Assembly (NCBI RefSeq): GCF_000814845.2
Contig: NZ_CP010431.2
Coordinates: forward strand, 2,976,001 to 3,040,000
Direction: 5' to 3'
Length of the DNA stretch: 64,000 bases
Source: Pandoraea sputorum
GTDB taxonomy: Bacteria > Pseudomonadota > Gammaproteobacteria > Burkholderiales > Burkholderiaceae
Shown here: one piece after another, positions 8,461-20,315 of the stretch
How the letters are laid out: each line of letters opens with the position of its first letter
How positions within the stretch are numbered: position 1 is the stretch's first letter
Made by a program: the position numbers and the translations under genes
Notes under the pieces: model-generated
Told to the model about the DNA's origin: nothing
The model's input: only the letters and a program-made list of their open reading frames with translations
The model's database searches: none

Positions 8461-10044
8461 TTACTCCCACTCAATCGTCGCAGGCGGCTTACCCGAGATG
8501 TCATAGACGACACGGTTCAAACCACGCACTTCGTTGATGATGCGGTTCGAGACTTTGCCGAGCAGTTCGTGCGGCAGGTGTGCCCAGTGCGCCGTCATGA
8601 AGTCTTGCGTCTGTACGGCGCGCAGCGCCACGACCCACTCGTACGTGCGGCCATCGCCCATCACGCCAACGCTCTTGACCGGCAGGAACACCGCGAACGC
8701 CTGGCTCGTCAGTTCGTACCAGGTCTTGCCGCTGTTCGGCTCGACGGTGTTGCGCAGCTCTTCGATGAAGATCGCATCGGCGCGACGCAGCAGGTCCGCG
8801 TATTCCTGCTTCACTTCACCCAGAATACGCACCCCCAGACCCGGGCCCGGGAACGGGTGACGGTAGACCATGTCGTGCGGCAGGCCGAGCGCCACGCCCA
8901 GTTCGCGCACTTCGTCCTTGAACAGATCGCGCAGCGGTTCCAGCAACTTCAGACCCAGCGTCTCCGGCAGGCCGCCCACGTTGTGGTGGCTCTTGATCGT
9001 CGTCGCCTTCTTCGTCTTCGCACCGCCCGATTCGATCACGTCCGGATAAATCGTGCCTTGCGCCAGCCACTTCGCGTTCTTCAGCTTCTTCGCTTCCGCC
9101 TGGAACACTTCCACGAACTCGCGACCGATGATCTTGCGCTTTTGCTCCGGATCCGTCACGCCCGTCAGGTGGCCCATGAACTGTGCCGTCGCGTCGACGT
9201 GCACAACCTTCGCGTGCAGACGGCCCTCGAACATTTCCATCACCATCTTGCCTTCGTTCAGGCGCAGCAGACCGTGGTCGACGAACACGCACGTCAGCTG
9301 ATCGCCAATCGCACGATGAATCAGCGCCGCCGCAACGCTCGAATCCACACCGCCCGACAGACCGAGGATCACTTCCTCGTCGCCCACCTGCTCGCGGATC
9401 GCCTTGACGGCTTCCTCAATGTGGTCGCGCATGATCCAGTCCGGCTTCGCGCCTGCAATCTCCAGCACGAAGCGCTCAAGCAGTTCGCGGCCCTTCACGG
9501 TGTGCGTGACTTCCGGGTGGAACTGCACAGCGTAGTAATGACGCTTGACGTCGGCCATACCGGCGATCGGGCAGCTCGGCGTCGACGCCATCAGCGCAAA
9601 GCCTTCCGGCAGTTGCGTGACCTTGTCGCCGTGGCTCATCCACACCTTGAGCATGCCGTGACCGTCGTCGGTACGGAAATCTTCAAGGCCGTCGAGCAGC
9701 GGCGTATGGCCATGGGCGCGCACTTCGGCATAACCAAACTCGCGATGGTTGCTGGCTTCGACCTGACCGCCCAACTGGACCGTCATCGCGAACATGCCAT
9801 AGCAGATGCCCAGTACCGGCACGCCCAGATCCCAGACGGCCTGCGGCGCACGCAGATCCTGATCCTCATACGTGCTCGCGTGGCTACCCGACAGAATGAC
9901 AGCCTTCGGATTGAATTCGCGGATGAATTCGTCCGTTACGTCGTTCGGGTGGATCTCGCAGTAGACGTGCGCTTCGCGAACGCGGCGTCCAATGAGCTGG
10001 GTGACTTGCGAGCCGAAGTCAAGAATGAGGATTTTGTCGTGCAT
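8461..10044 (-). CDS. guaA: GMP synthase (glutamine-hydrolysing)
   Basis: It converts XMP, glutamine and ATP to GMP in the cytoplasm. The 527-residue length is normal. The N-terminal class I amidotransferase domain has the nucleophile Cys at residue 81 (LGICYGM) and the downstream His/Glu in [13 protein letters not shown]. The ATP-pyrophosphatase domain carries the PP-loop [15 protein letters not shown]. The C-terminal dimerisation domain ends [12 protein letters not shown] 10044 is chosen because [13 protein letters not shown] is the conserved N-terminus. It is the last gene of a guaB / membrane-protein / guaA operon, and the preceding gene overlaps it by 26 bp. Confidence 0.97.
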   Translation of the reverse strand: MHDKILILDFGSQVTQLIGRRVREAHVYCEIHPNDVTDEFIREFNPKAVILSGSHASTYEDQDLRAPQAVWDLGVPVLGICYGMFAMTVQLGGQVEASNHREFGYAEVRAHGHTPLLDGLEDFRTDDGHGMLKVWMSHGDKVTQLPEGFALMASTPSCPIAGMADVKRHYYAVQFHPEVTHTVKGRELLERFVLEIAGAKPDWIMRDHIEEAVKAIREQVGDEEVILGLSGGVDSSVAAALIHRAIGDQLTCVFVDHGLLRLNEGKMVMEMFEGRLHAKVVHVDATAQFMGHLTGVTDPEQKRKIIGREFVEVFQAEAKKLKNAKWLAQGTIYPDVIESGGAKTKKATTIKSHHNVGGLPETLGLKLLEPLRDLFKDEVRELGVALGLPHDMVYRHPFPGPGLGVRILGEVKQEYADLLRRADAIFIEELRNTVEPNSGKTWYELTSQAFAVFLPVKSVGVMGDGRTYEWVVALRAVQTQDFMTAHWAHLPHELLGKVSNRIINEVRGLNRVVYDISGKPPATIEWE

Positions 10045-10711
10045 CGTGAGGTACGGATGAAGTGGATTCGTTGGACGTCGGCGCCGTGTCGGAAGGCACG
10101 GGCGTGACAATGCCGGTGGCGCCCACAGGCGCGACCGGCGTGCTATTGACTGGTGCGGAGCCGCCGCGAGGCGTCTCCATGCGCGGCTCAGCGCGCGTGC
10201 CACGGGCCTCGTCGACGACCCGCGCATCGGCATAATCTCTCGGTGCGTCGCGTCGCGTGTCGCTCACGACACCGCCTCGCACCCGCTCGCCTGCCTGCTG
10301 CGCCGCCTGTACGCGCTCTTTCGTGCGCACACTCGACGCGAGCTTGACGAGAATCCCGCCCACGACCAGCAGGACAGCCCCGAGCATGGCAAGCATCCAC
10401 TTGCCCCCGCTCGACACCACCAGCTGGCCGGAGATCAGCCACCCCAGCACGAACGCACCGCTGATCCAGTTGATATGTCCCGTCACTTTCGCGACGGTTG
10501 ACGTCAACTGGCCATTCACGGTGGCGTGCCATTGCAGCCAGGCCACGCCAATGAAGGCCACACCAAGTACCTGCGCATACAGCACAGGCGATGGCGCGGG
10601 CACATCAATGGCCGCATACAGCGATGACCAGAACGACGCAATCAGCAGCACACCAAGTGCCAGATTCAACGCCGCATCGAGGAACAGTACCGTACGCAAC
10701 ATGGCCTTCAT
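10019..10711 (-). CDS. Small membrane protein of unknown function between guaB and guaA
   Basis: I do not recognise this 230-residue family. The first ~130 residues hold about four hydrophobic membrane segments ([61 protein letters not shown]). The last ~100 residues are hydrophilic and low in complexity, rich in Arg, Pro, Ser and Thr, and look disordered. ATG 10711 lies 6 bp after the guaB stop codon, and the 3' end overlaps guaA by 26 bp, so all three genes are almost certainly co-transcribed and translationally coupled. No purine-related motif is visible. It may simply be carried in the operon. Confidence 0.8.
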   Translation of the reverse strand: MKAMLRTVLFLDAALNLALGVLLIASFWSSLYAAIDVPAPSPVLYAQVLGVAFIGVAWLQWHATVNGQLTSTVAKVTGHINWISGAFVLGWLISGQLVVSSGGKWMLAMLGAVLLVVGGILVKLASSVRTKERVQAAQQAGERVRGGVVSDTRRDAPRDYADARVVDEARGTRAEPRMETPRGGSAPVNSTPVAPVGATGIVTPVPSDTAPTSNESTSSVPHDARQNPHS

Positions 10712-10717
10712 GGGCAA

Positions 10718-12234
<1,517 letters not shown>

Positions 12235-12459
12235 GTCTGCCCCACATGTCAAGGGGCTTTTTCCCCGAGGGACGGATTCGGCACCGCCGCAAGGCAAAAC
12301 CAGCCGTCGCCCGGTCGAAAGCCGTGACGCGGGCCTTCCCCCGCCAAGTGCCGGATTTCACAATCTGCCTGCACGGAGCGAGTGCTATTCTTGCGCCCTT
12401 TCCGGCAGGCATTCGACCGGACGCTTCCTGTATTAACCACCATCCACGAGCTAGATTTC

Positions 12460-13389
12460 ATGGGCAAAGGCATTTCGTACGGACTGGCCGCGGGCGCACT
12501 ATGGGGACTAGTGTTCCTTGCCCCGCGCCTGCTGCCCGGCTTCTCGCCGCTGGAGTTGTCGGCAGCGCGCTACGTCCTGTACGGATTGGTCTCGGCGGCG
12601 TTCCTCGCCCCGCTCTGGCCACGTTTGCGTCATTCCGTCACGAGTAACGACTGGCGGGCGTTATTCCGCCTGAGTCTCGTCGGCAATCTGGTCTATTACC
12701 TGTTTGTCGCCGCGTCGGTGCAGATGGCGGGCATCGCGCCGGCGTCGCTGATCGTGGGCGTGCTGCCCGTGACCGTCACGCTGGTCGGCAGCCGCGATCA
12801 TGGCGCCCTCCCGCTGCGGAAGCTGGCAGGCCCTCTGGCCCTGGTCGTCGCTGGCATCGTCTGTATCAACGTCGACGTCTTCACGCATGCCGCTGCGAGT
12901 GGCGGCGACTGGCGGATGACGCTTGCCGGTGTCGTTTGTGCGGTGGGGGCACTCGCGAGCTGGACATGGTATGCCGTCGCGAACGCCCGATATCTCGCGA
13001 AATTCGGACATTTCACGAGTCAAGAATGGTCGTTACTGACGGGAGTGGCGACGGGGGTGCTGGCGTGCGCACTGGCGATTGCCGCCTTGCTGCTGCCGCA
13101 TCCGGTGACAGCGGACGTTCCGCGCGACTGGCAGATGTTTCTGATCGTGAATATCGCCGTGGCCATCGGCGCATCGACCATCGGCAATGCATTCTGGAAT
13201 GCAGCGAGCCGGACGCTGCCGCTCACGCTGTCAGGGCAACTGATCGTGTTTGAAACGCTGTTCGCGCTCGTCTACGGCTTCATCTATGAGCACCGGCTGC
13301 CGCGTCTGCTGGAGATCGCCGCGGTGGTGTTGTTGCTGGCAGGTGTCAGTGCGTCGGTGCGATTGCATTCGCGGGGATCGACGCACTGA
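12460..13389 (+). CDS. EamA/DMT-family transporter
   Basis: This is a 309-residue inner-membrane permease of the drug/metabolite transporter superfamily, with about ten hydrophobic helices in two repeats. The first begins ISYGLAAGALWGLVFLAPRL. Substrates of this family are mostly amino acids and metabolites exported from the cell; nothing in the sequence fixes the substrate here. ATG 12460 gives the expected short cytoplasmic N-terminus; the frame stays open upstream but is low in hydrophobicity there. It is divergent from guaB and convergent with rnfH. Confidence 0.85.
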   Translation: MGKGISYGLAAGALWGLVFLAPRLLPGFSPLELSAARYVLYGLVSAAFLAPLWPRLRHSVTSNDWRALFRLSLVGNLVYYLFVAASVQMAGIAPASLIVGVLPVTVTLVGSRDHGALPLRKLAGPLALVVAGIVCINVDVFTHAAASGGDWRMTLAGVVCAVGALASWTWYAVANARYLAKFGHFTSQEWSLLTGVATGVLACALAIAALLLPHPVTADVPRDWQMFLIVNIAVAIGASTIGNAFWNAASRTLPLTLSGQLIVFETLFALVYGFIYEHRLPRLLEIAAVVLLLAGVSASVRLHSRGSTH

Positions 13390-13445
13390 TTGACGGCCGA
13401 TTCCGATCGGAATGTCCGGTCCGGCTCGACCTTGCCTCACCGCCC

Positions 13446-13784
13446 TCAGCCACCCTTGCGGGCGCTGCCCAGCCACTTCTGCCCTTCGCGGCTGCCCTCG
13501 TTGCGGACTTTTTCCACGCGTCGCTGGCGCGCCAGCTTCGGATCGGCCTTGAGCGTGCGGTAGATCTCGACACGGTCGCCCGCCTCCACCGCCGCATCCA
13601 GCGCGCGCACCTTACCGAATACGCCGACCTTCATGCGGCCGAGATCCAGCTCTGGAAACCGTTGGAGCAGTCCGCTGCCCTCGATTGCATCGCGCATCGT
13701 CGCGCCTTGAGCCAGCGTCACCGGGACAATCGTTTGCTCGCCGGGCAGCGCGTAGCAGACTTCGACGTTCAGCTCACTTGGCAT
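13446..13784 (-). CDS. rnfH: RnfH family ubiquitin-like protein
   Basis: This is a 112-residue protein of the RnfH (UPF0125) family, which has a beta-grasp fold like ThiS/MoaD. The visible pattern is [20 protein letters not shown], then [20 protein letters not shown] and [14 protein letters not shown]. The C-terminal ~25 residues are basic. Its molecular role is not settled; it is usually encoded beside ratA, as here. ATG 13784 overlaps the end of ratA by 11 bp, which indicates translational coupling. Confidence 0.9.
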   Translation of the reverse strand: MPSELNVEVCYALPGEQTIVPVTLAQGATMRDAIEGSGLLQRFPELDLGRMKVGVFGKVRALDAAVEAGDRVEIYRTLKADPKLARQRRVEKVRNEGSREGQKWLGSARKGG

Positions 13785-14208
13785 AAACCGTCTCCGCACG
13801 TTTGACGAAGGCGTCTACGAACGTATTCGCAATGTGACTGAACACCGGACCGATGACCTTTTCGAGCAGGAAATTCGCAAACTCGTAGTGCAGACCGAAT
13901 TCGATCTTGCAGGCGTTCTCGCGCAGGGCCGTAAACTTCCACGTACCGTGAAAACGTTTGAAAGGCCCCTCGACGAAGGTCATCTGTATGGAGTGCGGAC
14001 GCTCCTGGAGATTGCGCGTCGCGAACGAATGCTTCAGGCCTTTGAAGTCGATGATCAGCGACGCTTCCATGCTGTGCTCGTCCTGATGCCGAATATCGAC
14101 ACCGCCGCACCAAGGCAGGAATTTGGGGTAATCGGCGACATTGGTCACCAGATCGTACATTTGCTCGTCGGAAAAATGCACGAGAACGGTTTTACTGACT
14201 TCGGCCAT
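13774..14208 (-). CDS. ratA: RatA-like START/polyketide-cyclase domain protein
   Basis: This is a 144-residue protein of the START/aromatase-like fold family that includes E. coli RatA (reported to block 70S ribosome assembly) and eukaryotic COQ10, a ubiquinone-binding chaperone. Conserved features are the start [20 protein letters not shown], the motif [10 protein letters not shown], and the helix [20 protein letters not shown] near the C-terminus. It is paired with rnfH downstream and divergent from smpB, the same arrangement as in many proteobacteria. Whether it acts as a toxin or in ubiquinone function cannot be told from sequence. Confidence 0.88.
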   Translation of the reverse strand: MAEVSKTVLVHFSDEQMYDLVTNVADYPKFLPWCGGVDIRHQDEHSMEASLIIDFKGLKHSFATRNLQERPHSIQMTFVEGPFKRFHGTWKFTALRENACKIEFGLHYEFANFLLEKVIGPVFSHIANTFVDAFVKRAETVYAK

Positions 14209-14355
14209 CGTCTGTCGGGCTGTGAGTGCGAGCGAAACGTGCGCTGTCGATCCGCATGCGTCGCAAGCCGCCTCTTGCCGAGACTCTTTGTTAAAATCGC
14301 TATTTTACCCGAGCCCGACTCACCGGGTCCGACCAAGTTACCCCGCCAAGGATCC

Positions 14356-14802
14356 ATGAGCATCATCGACAACAGAAAGGCCTTCTTCGACTACTTCATC
14401 GAGGAGCGATTCGAAGCAGGGATCGCGCTCGAAGGGTGGGAAGTCAAGGCAATTCGCGCCGGGCGGGCGCAGATCAAGGAAGGCTATGTCGTCATCAAGA
14501 ATGGCGAGATCTTTCTGATCGGCGCGCACATCAGCCCGCTGCAATCGGCATCGACACACATCAACCCCGATCCGGTCCGCACCCGAAAACTGCTGCTCAA
14601 AGCCGACGAAATCAAGAAACTCATCGGCAAGGTCGAGCAACGCGGCTACACGATCGTCCCGCTTAACTTTCACTACAGCAAGGGCCTCGTGAAATGCGAG
14701 ATCGGACTGGGCAAGGGCAAGAAGCTGCACGACAAGCGCGAGACGGAAAAGGAACGCGACTGGAATCGCGAGAAAGCACGACTCATGCGCAATCCGACCT
14801 GA
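14356..14802 (+). CDS. smpB: SsrA-binding protein SmpB
   Basis: It binds tmRNA and delivers it to stalled ribosomes for trans-translation. It is 148 residues long, as expected. Landmarks are the N-terminal [20 protein letters not shown], the core [18 protein letters not shown], and the basic C-terminal tail [20 protein letters not shown], which enters the decoding centre. The start ATG 14356 has an AAGGA upstream. The 147-bp gap to ratA is unusually AT-rich around 14290-14308, the probable divergent promoter area. A factor-independent terminator follows at 14852. Confidence 0.96.
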   Translation: MSIIDNRKAFFDYFIEERFEAGIALEGWEVKAIRAGRAQIKEGYVVIKNGEIFLIGAHISPLQSASTHINPDPVRTRKLLLKADEIKKLIGKVEQRGYTIVPLNFHYSKGLVKCEIGLGKGKKLHDKRETEKERDWNREKARLMRNPT

Positions 14803-14851
14803 GATTGACGCTAAACGACAAGTGACGAGCGACAGCGCTCTCGCGCAAAAG

Positions 14852-14875
14852 AAAACGGCCCGCTCGGGCCGTTTT
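14852..14875. terminator. Bidirectional terminator between smpB and the stomatin gene
   Basis: AAAACGGCCC and GGGCCGTTTT form a 10-bp stem with loop GCTC. The flanking A and T runs make it work on either strand. It lies 50 bp after smpB and 65 bp from the stop of the convergent SPFH gene. Confidence 0.9.
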
Positions 14876-14940
14876 CATGTCGTCAGTCACCTGTGCAACA
14901 GAGAACGCCTTCCGGCCCCTCCTCATCCGCCCGCTTGCAC

Positions 14941-15915
14941 TCAACGGCGCGGCACAGAATTACCGAAGCCACCGGCGCCACCGTCGACGGGTGCATTCGA
15001 ACCACCTTCGGTGCCACGCACGATCTTGAGCGCCGAGGCGATCATGCCGCTCATGTCCGAAAAGTTGCCCGGCACAATCAGTGTGTTGCTCGTCTTGGCG
15101 ACCTTGCTGAACGCGTCGACATACTGCTCTGCGACCTTCAGGTTGACGGCTTCCATGCCGCCTTGCGTCTGAATCGCCGTGGCAATCTTGTGGATGGCTT
15201 CGGCGTTAGCTTCTGCAACCGCAAGGATGGCCGCCGCCTCACCCTGCGCCTGATTGATCGCCGCCTGACGCTCACCTTCCGACTTCTGAATCGCCGCCTC
15301 ACGCGCACCGGACGCCAGGTTGATCTGCTCCTGCTTCTTCCCTTCCGATGCTGCGATCAGCGCACGCTTCTCACGCTCCGCCGTGATCTGCGCCTGCATG
15401 GCGTGCAGAATTTCCTTCGGCGGGGTCAGATCCTTGATCTCGTAGCGCAGAACCTTCACGCCCCAGTTCGCCGCCGCTTCGTCAAGCGCATTCACCACGC
15501 TGTGGTTGATGAACTCCCGCTCCTCGAACGTCTTGTCCAGTTCCAGCTTGCCGACCACGCTACGCAGAGTCGTCTGGGCGAGCTGCGTAATGGCCACGAT
15601 GAAGTTGCTCGAGCCGTACGACGCCTTCATCGGATCCGTCACCTGGAAGTACAGAATGCCGTCCACTTGCAACTGCGTGTTGTCCTTGGTGATACAGATC
15701 TGGCTCGGCACGTCGAGCGGGATTTCCTTGAGTACATGCTTGTAAGCGACACGGTCGACAAACGGCACGACGATCGACAGGCCCGGCGTAAGCGTCCCGT
15801 GATACTTACCGAGACGCTCCACCACCCACGCGTGCTGCTGCGGCACGATCTTGATCGACCGAGCCGCGATGATCACCGCAATGATGAAGAGAATGAAAGC
15901 GACGTTGGATAACAT
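14941..15915 (-). CDS. qmcA: SPFH/stomatin-like membrane protein (QmcA/paraslipin type)
   Basis: This 324-residue protein has an N-terminal membrane anchor (VAFILFIIAVIIAA). An SPFH (band 7) domain follows (IVPQQHAWVVERLGKYHGTL to ANWGVKVLRYEIKDLTPP), then a long Ala/Glu/Gln-rich coiled-coil region and a glycine-rich tail. Members form large membrane-bound cages and are linked to membrane-protein quality control and lipid domains. The nfeD gene lies 154 bp upstream on the same strand, the typical partner arrangement. The precise function in this organism is not known. Confidence 0.92.
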   Translation of the reverse strand: MLSNVAFILFIIAVIIAARSIKIVPQQHAWVVERLGKYHGTLTPGLSIVVPFVDRVAYKHVLKEIPLDVPSQICITKDNTQLQVDGILYFQVTDPMKASYGSSNFIVAITQLAQTTLRSVVGKLELDKTFEEREFINHSVVNALDEAAANWGVKVLRYEIKDLTPPKEILHAMQAQITAEREKRALIAASEGKKQEQINLASGAREAAIQKSEGERQAAINQAQGEAAAILAVAEANAEAIHKIATAIQTQGGMEAVNLKVAEQYVDAFSKVAKTSNTLIVPGNFSDMSGMIASALKIVRGTEGGSNAPVDGGAGGFGNSVPRR

Positions 15916-16069
15916 GTTTTCCCCTGAAGCGCCGACCTTGATGGTCAGCTAGTTCCCCGATGCCCCGCAATGGCGGGACATGTCGTCAGACAGCAACGAC
16001 GCCGAAGTGTTCTGTACACGCATCGACGTCAGGCGAAAGGCTTCGACGTCGACCATTGAACCGTACGAT

Positions 16070-16504
16070 CTATGCCGTCACATGCGCGACGTACAACCGG
16101 CTACCGCGCACCTCGCGGATGACGAACCACCCCGCATCGGGTGCCTCCCCCGGCATCAATTCCACATCCCACTCAGCGCCCCGATACATGGCACGCGCCT
16201 GACCATCAGGACGCCATCCGTCGACATGCAAACGCTGGCCGATATCGAGATTGGTGTTGGGGTCGGCCGAGGCATCGACCTTGATGCGACGCTGGCCAAA
16301 CCGGCTGCGCCGCAACAGCCAGACCGCCACCCCGGCGACGATCGCCGCCACGACCCACTGCAACGGCCCGTCGGCACGCAGCAGCGCCGCAATGCCGCCG
16401 GCTGCCACGCCAAGCGCCACCATGAGGAGATAGAACGTCCCGCTCGCCAGCTCCAGCACCACGATCAATCCGGCAACGCCGAACCAAAGCCAAGCCTGCT
16501 CCAT
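16070..16504 (-). CDS. NfeD family membrane protein
   Basis: This 144-residue protein has two or three hydrophobic helices in the first 65 residues (WLWFGVAGLIVVLELASGTF, LLMVALGVAAGGIAALL, VVAAIVAGVAVWLL). A short soluble OB-fold domain follows (LDIGQRLHVDGWRPDGQARA through GWFVIREVRGSRLYV). It is the short NfeD form, without a serine-protease domain. NfeD proteins are thought to partner SPFH proteins, and the SPFH gene is next in the same direction. Confidence 0.88.
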   Translation of the reverse strand: MEQAWLWFGVAGLIVVLELASGTFYLLMVALGVAAGGIAALLRADGPLQWVVAAIVAGVAVWLLRRSRFGQRRIKVDASADPNTNLDIGQRLHVDGWRPDGQARAMYRGAEWDVELMPGEAPDAGWFVIREVRGSRLYVAHVTA

Positions 16505-16524
16505 CGCAACCCCCAGAAACGAAA

Positions 16525-16549
16525 AAACCCCGGTGTTATACCGGGGTTT
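16525..16549 (-). terminator. Factor-independent terminator of ppsA
   Basis: Read on the minus strand, AAACCCCGGT and ACCGGGGTTT form a 10-bp stem with a 5-nt loop, followed by a run of T (complement of 16522-16527). It lies about 110 bp beyond the ppsA stop codon and just before nfeD, so it separates the two units. Confidence 0.88.
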
Positions 16550-16660
16550 ATAGCACGAAACCCACCGAGCAGCGCACGCGTCCCAAGGGATTGCGCAGCG
16601 TTTCAGTGGCGTCCGAGATGCCGCTCGGACGCTTCCTATTTCAGGTGTTTCTCGCGACGC

Positions 16661-19051
16661 TTACTTTGCCACCTTGGCGAGTTGCTGCCACGTTTCCACG
16701 ACCGTGTCCGGGTTGAGGGACATCGAGACGATACCTTCCTTGACCAGCCACTCGGCCAGATCCGGATGGTCCGACGGGCCCTGACCGCAGATGCCAACGT
16801 ACTTGCCTTGCGCCAGGCAGGCCTTGATGGCACGGCTGAGCATGAACTGCACTGCCGGGTCACGCTCGTCGAAGTCCTTCGCCAGCAATTCCATCCCCGA
16901 ATCACGGTCCAGACCCAGCGTGAGCTGCGTCAGGTCGTTCGAGCCGATCGAGAAGCCATCGAAGTACTCGAGGAACTGGTCGGCCAGAATCGCATTCGAC
17001 GGCACTTCGCACATCATGATCAGCTTGAGGCCGTTTTCACCACGCTTCAGACCATAGCCTGCGAGCATGTTGACCACGCGCTCCGCCTGACCCAGCGTGC
17101 GCACGAACGGCACCATGATCTCGACGTTCGTCAGACCCATTTCGTCGCGAACGCGCTTGAGCGCACGGCACTCCATCTCGAACGCTTCGGCGAAGTCTTC
17201 CGAGATGTAACGCGACGCGCCACGGAAACCCAGCATCGGGTTTTCTTCATCCGGCTCGTAACGCGAGCCGCCGATGAGCTTCTTGTACTCGTTGGACTTG
17301 AAGTCCGACAGACGCACGATGACGCTCTTCGGATAGAAAGCTGCCGCAATCGTGGCGATGCCTTCAGCGAGCTTGTCGACGTAAAACGCACGCGGCGACG
17401 CATGACCGCGAGCCACCGATTCCACCGCCTTCTTCAGGTCGGCGTCGATATTCGGGTACTCGAGAATCGCGCGCGGGTGCACGCCGATGTTGTTGTTGAT
17501 GATGAATTCCAGACGCGCCAGACCCACACCGCTGTTCGGGAGTTGCGCGAAGTCGAAGGCCAGTTGCGGATTGCCCACGTTCATCGTGATCTTCACCGGG
17601 ATCTTCGGCATTTCGCCACGCTGAATCTCGGTCACTTCGGTCTCGAGCAGACCGTCGTAGATCTTGCCTTCGTCGCCTTCTGCGCACGACACGGTCACGA
17701 GCGCGCCGTCCTTCAGCAGGTCGGTGGCGTCACCGCAACCGACCACGGCCGGCACACCCAGCTCACGCGCGATGATGGCCGCGTGGCACGTACGACCGCC
17801 GCGGTTCGTCACGATGGCTGAAGCGCGCTTCATCACCGGCTCCCAGTTCGGGTCGGTCATGTCGGCAACCAACACGTCGCCCGGCTGAACGCGTTCCATC
17901 TCGCTCGGATCCATGATCACGCGCACCGGACCCGCGCCGATCTTCTGGCCGATCGCGCGCCCCGTGGTCAGCACCGGTGCGTCGCCCTTGAGCTTGAAGC
18001 GTTGCTCAGCCTTGCCGACGGACTGGCTCTTCACCGTCTCCGGACGCGCCTGAAGAATGTAGATCTTGCCGTCCTTGCCGTCCTTGCCCCACTCGATGTC
18101 CATCGGACGACCGTAGTGCTTCTCGATGATCAGCGCGAACTTGGCCAGCTCGACGCAATCGTCGTCGTTGATCGAATAGCGGTTACGCAATTCCATCGGC
18201 ACGTCGACGGTCTTCACACGGCCCGGTTCGCCCGGTTGCGTGAATTCCATCTTGAGCAGCTTCGAGCCGAGCGTGCGACGGATGATCGGGTACTTGCCGG
18301 CGTTGAGCGTCGGCTTAAAGACGTAGAACTCGTCCGGATTCACCGCGCCCTGAACGACCGTTTCACCCAGGCCATAGCTGGCCGTGATGAACACCACGTC
18401 CTGGAAGCCCGACTCGGTGTCGATCGTGAACATCACGCCCGATGCGCCGCAGTCCGAGCGCACCATGCGTTGCACACCGGCCGACAACGCCACTTCGGCG
18501 TGCGTGAAGCCCTTATGAACGCGATACGAAATGGCACGGTCGTTATACAGCGACGCGAACACGTGCTTCATGCGATCCAGCACGTCATCGATACCGACAA
18601 CGTTCAGATAGCTTTCCTGCTGACCGGCGAACGAGGCGTCCGGCAGATCTTCGGCGGTTGCCGAGGAACGCACGGCAAACGACGCATCCGGCTGGTCGGC
18701 CGTGATGCGTGCGAACTGTTCGCGGATGTCCTTCTCGAGCTGCGGTTGCAGCGGCGCGTCGACGATCCATTGACGGATTTCGGCACCGGCTTCTGCGAGC
18801 GCCTTGACGTTATCCACGTCGAGACCCTCGAGACGCTTTGCAACGCGCTCGGTCAGGTTGTTGTGCTGGAGGAACTCGCGGAATGCGAAAGACGTCGTGG
18901 CGAAGCCACCCGGCACGCGAACACCTGCGTTGGCCAGTTGGCTGATCATTTCGCCAAGCGATGCATTCTTGCCGCCGACCGACTCGACGTCGGTCATGCG
19001 CAGATGCTCAAACGGCACCACGTAGGCGCCGTCGTGTGCTGCGTTAGTCAT
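16661..19051 (-). CDS. ppsA: Phosphoenolpyruvate synthase
   Basis: It makes PEP from pyruvate and ATP, releasing AMP and phosphate, during gluconeogenesis. It has 796 residues, like the E. coli enzyme. Domain order: an ATP-binding domain ([35 protein letters not shown]), a swivelling phosphohistidine domain with the catalytic His at about residue 423 ([19 protein letters not shown]), and a PEP-binding barrel with [16 protein letters not shown] and [21 protein letters not shown] 19051 begins [18 protein letters not shown]. The divergent gene encodes its regulatory kinase/phosphorylase. Confidence 0.97.
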   Translation of the reverse strand: MTNAAHDGAYVVPFEHLRMTDVESVGGKNASLGEMISQLANAGVRVPGGFATTSFAFREFLQHNNLTERVAKRLEGLDVDNVKALAEAGAEIRQWIVDAPLQPQLEKDIREQFARITADQPDASFAVRSSATAEDLPDASFAGQQESYLNVVGIDDVLDRMKHVFASLYNDRAISYRVHKGFTHAEVALSAGVQRMVRSDCGASGVMFTIDTESGFQDVVFITASYGLGETVVQGAVNPDEFYVFKPTLNAGKYPIIRRTLGSKLLKMEFTQPGEPGRVKTVDVPMELRNRYSINDDDCVELAKFALIIEKHYGRPMDIEWGKDGKDGKIYILQARPETVKSQSVGKAEQRFKLKGDAPVLTTGRAIGQKIGAGPVRVIMDPSEMERVQPGDVLVADMTDPNWEPVMKRASAIVTNRGGRTCHAAIIARELGVPAVVGCGDATDLLKDGALVTVSCAEGDEGKIYDGLLETEVTEIQRGEMPKIPVKITMNVGNPQLAFDFAQLPNSGVGLARLEFIINNNIGVHPRAILEYPNIDADLKKAVESVARGHASPRAFYVDKLAEGIATIAAAFYPKSVIVRLSDFKSNEYKKLIGGSRYEPDEENPMLGFRGASRYISEDFAEAFEMECRALKRVRDEMGLTNVEIMVPFVRTLGQAERVVNMLAGYGLKRGENGLKLIMMCEVPSNAILADQFLEYFDGFSIGSNDLTQLTLGLDRDSGMELLAKDFDERDPAVQFMLSRAIKACLAQGKYVGICGQGPSDHPDLAEWLVKEGIVSMSLNPDTVVETWQQLAKVAK

Positions 19052-19317
19052 AAAAGCCCCTAAGGTAAGAAAAAAAATTCTCGGCGGACCGGCTGGGACT
19101 GACGTGGGCCGGTCGACCTGTTGGATAAGAAATCGCGCCTTGGCAGCGTCGGGGACCAGGGGCTGAGCGCCCGACGTCCTGCATCGGACCACCGTCATTT
19201 CCCGGAGCGCCCCGTCAGACGGGGCTGACATGGAACCGGGCGCGATGGCCGCGCAATTGCTTATCCAACAAGTTGCCGCTATTCTACCGTGCAATGCACC
19301 ATTTTGCGATTCTGCGC
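19052..19317. promoter_or_regulatory. Shared ppsA/ppsR control region with a repeated 11-bp element
   Basis: This 266-bp divergent region carries CTTATCCAACA at 19260-19270 on plus, and the same 11 bases on minus at 19129-19119. Each copy therefore points toward its own gene, 48-68 bp before the start codon. A palindrome, GCCCCG-TCAGA-CGGGGC, lies at 19209-19225. A plausible ppsR promoter is TTGCTT (19257-19262), a 17-bp spacer and TATTCT (19280-19285), which overlaps the plus-strand copy. The element reads like a common operator, but no regulator is identified. Confidence 0.5.
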
Positions 19318-20208
19318 ATGAGCGACGCCATCACTCCCGGAAATTCCCCTACACCCGCCCCTGAGGCCCCCGCCGCGCCGGTCAAACCGGTTGCCGCAAG
19401 GCCCGTCTTCATCGTCTCCGATGGCACAGGGATTACGGCCGAAACGTTTGCGCATTCGATCCTTGCGCAATTCGAGATGCGTTTCCGTCAGATTCGCGTT
19501 CCGTTCGTGGATTCCGTCGATAAAGCCTATGAAACGGCCCAACGCATCAATGAAATGTATCGGACGGAAAACGTTCGTCCGATCATTTTCAGCACGTTGG
19601 TGGACGCGAGGGCCAACGAGATCCTGCGCAATTGCCAGGGCGTGATTCTCGACATGTTCCAGACGTTCATCGAGCCGCTGGAGCAGGAACTCAATCTCAA
19701 GTCGATGCATGCCATTGGCCGCGTTCACCAGAACGCCGACAGCGAAGCGTACAAGAACCGTATCGAGGCGGTGAACTTCTCGCTCGCCCACGACGACGGG
19801 CAGTCCAACAAGAACCTGCAAAGCGCCGACGTGATTCTCGTGGGCGTCTCTCGCAGCGGCAAGACGCCGACGACGCTCTATCTCGCCATGCAGTACGGCG
19901 TGAAGGCGGCCAACTATCCGCTGATCCCGGACGATTTCGAGCGCGAGAAACTACCCTCCACGCTTGACCAGTACAAAGAAAAGATTTTCGGACTTTCCAT
20001 CGATCCGCAACGGCTTTCGGAAATCCGTAACGAGCGTCGTCCGGGCAGCAAGTATGCATCGCTCGAAAACTGCCGCTATGAGGTCAACGAAGCCGAAGCA
20101 ATGATGCGTCGCGAAGGGATCAAGTGGCTCTCCTCGACGCACAAGTCGATTGAGGAAATCGCGACGACGATCCTTCAGGAAATCAAGCTGGAGCGCGACG
20201 TCTACTAA
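19318..20208 (+). CDS. ppsR: PEP synthase regulatory protein (kinase/pyrophosphorylase)
   Basis: It inactivates PEP synthase by ADP-dependent phosphorylation and reactivates it by phosphate-dependent removal of that group. It is 296 residues long. The DUF299 family signature is seen in [20 protein letters not shown] and in the P-loop-like [19 protein letters not shown], about residues 178-196. After [10 protein letters not shown] there is a Pro/Ala-rich leader of ~25 residues before the domain. ATG 19318 is chosen; ATG 19294 is also in frame. It is divergent from its target gene ppsA. Confidence 0.95.
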   Translation: MSDAITPGNSPTPAPEAPAAPVKPVAARPVFIVSDGTGITAETFAHSILAQFEMRFRQIRVPFVDSVDKAYETAQRINEMYRTENVRPIIFSTLVDARANEILRNCQGVILDMFQTFIEPLEQELNLKSMHAIGRVHQNADSEAYKNRIEAVNFSLAHDDGQSNKNLQSADVILVGVSRSGKTPTTLYLAMQYGVKAANYPLIPDDFEREKLPSTLDQYKEKIFGLSIDPQRLSEIRNERRPGSKYASLENCRYEVNEAEAMMRREGIKWLSSTHKSIEEIATTILQEIKLERDVY

Positions 20209-20264
20209 CGTCCAACAACGTCGACCGACGCCCGCCTGAGATCTATTTGGCACGATGGCAACGC

Positions 20265-20291
20265 AAAAGGGACGCATTAGCGTCCCTTTTT
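20265..20291. terminator. Bidirectional terminator between ppsR and the methyltransferase gene
   Basis: AAAAGGGACGC and GCGTCCCTTTT pair as an 11-bp stem around ATTA, followed by a further T. It is placed between two convergent stop codons and has A and T runs on both sides. Confidence 0.9.
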
Positions 20292-20315
20292 CATTCGCAC
20301 CGGCCGACATCAGAC

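Noticed and set aside
8569..10107. A 512-codon open frame on plus over guaA
   Set aside because: It is antisense to a clearly conserved gene. High G+C makes long antisense frames common; the product is His/Arg/Leu-rich with no motif.
15980..17821. A 613-codon open frame on plus over nfeD and ppsA
   Set aside because: It crosses an intergenic terminator and two opposite-strand genes with strong family matches; it is a shadow.
19209..19225. GCCCCG-TCAGA-CGGGGC as a terminator
   Set aside because: It lies upstream of both divergent genes and has no T run; it is better noted as a possible operator dyad.
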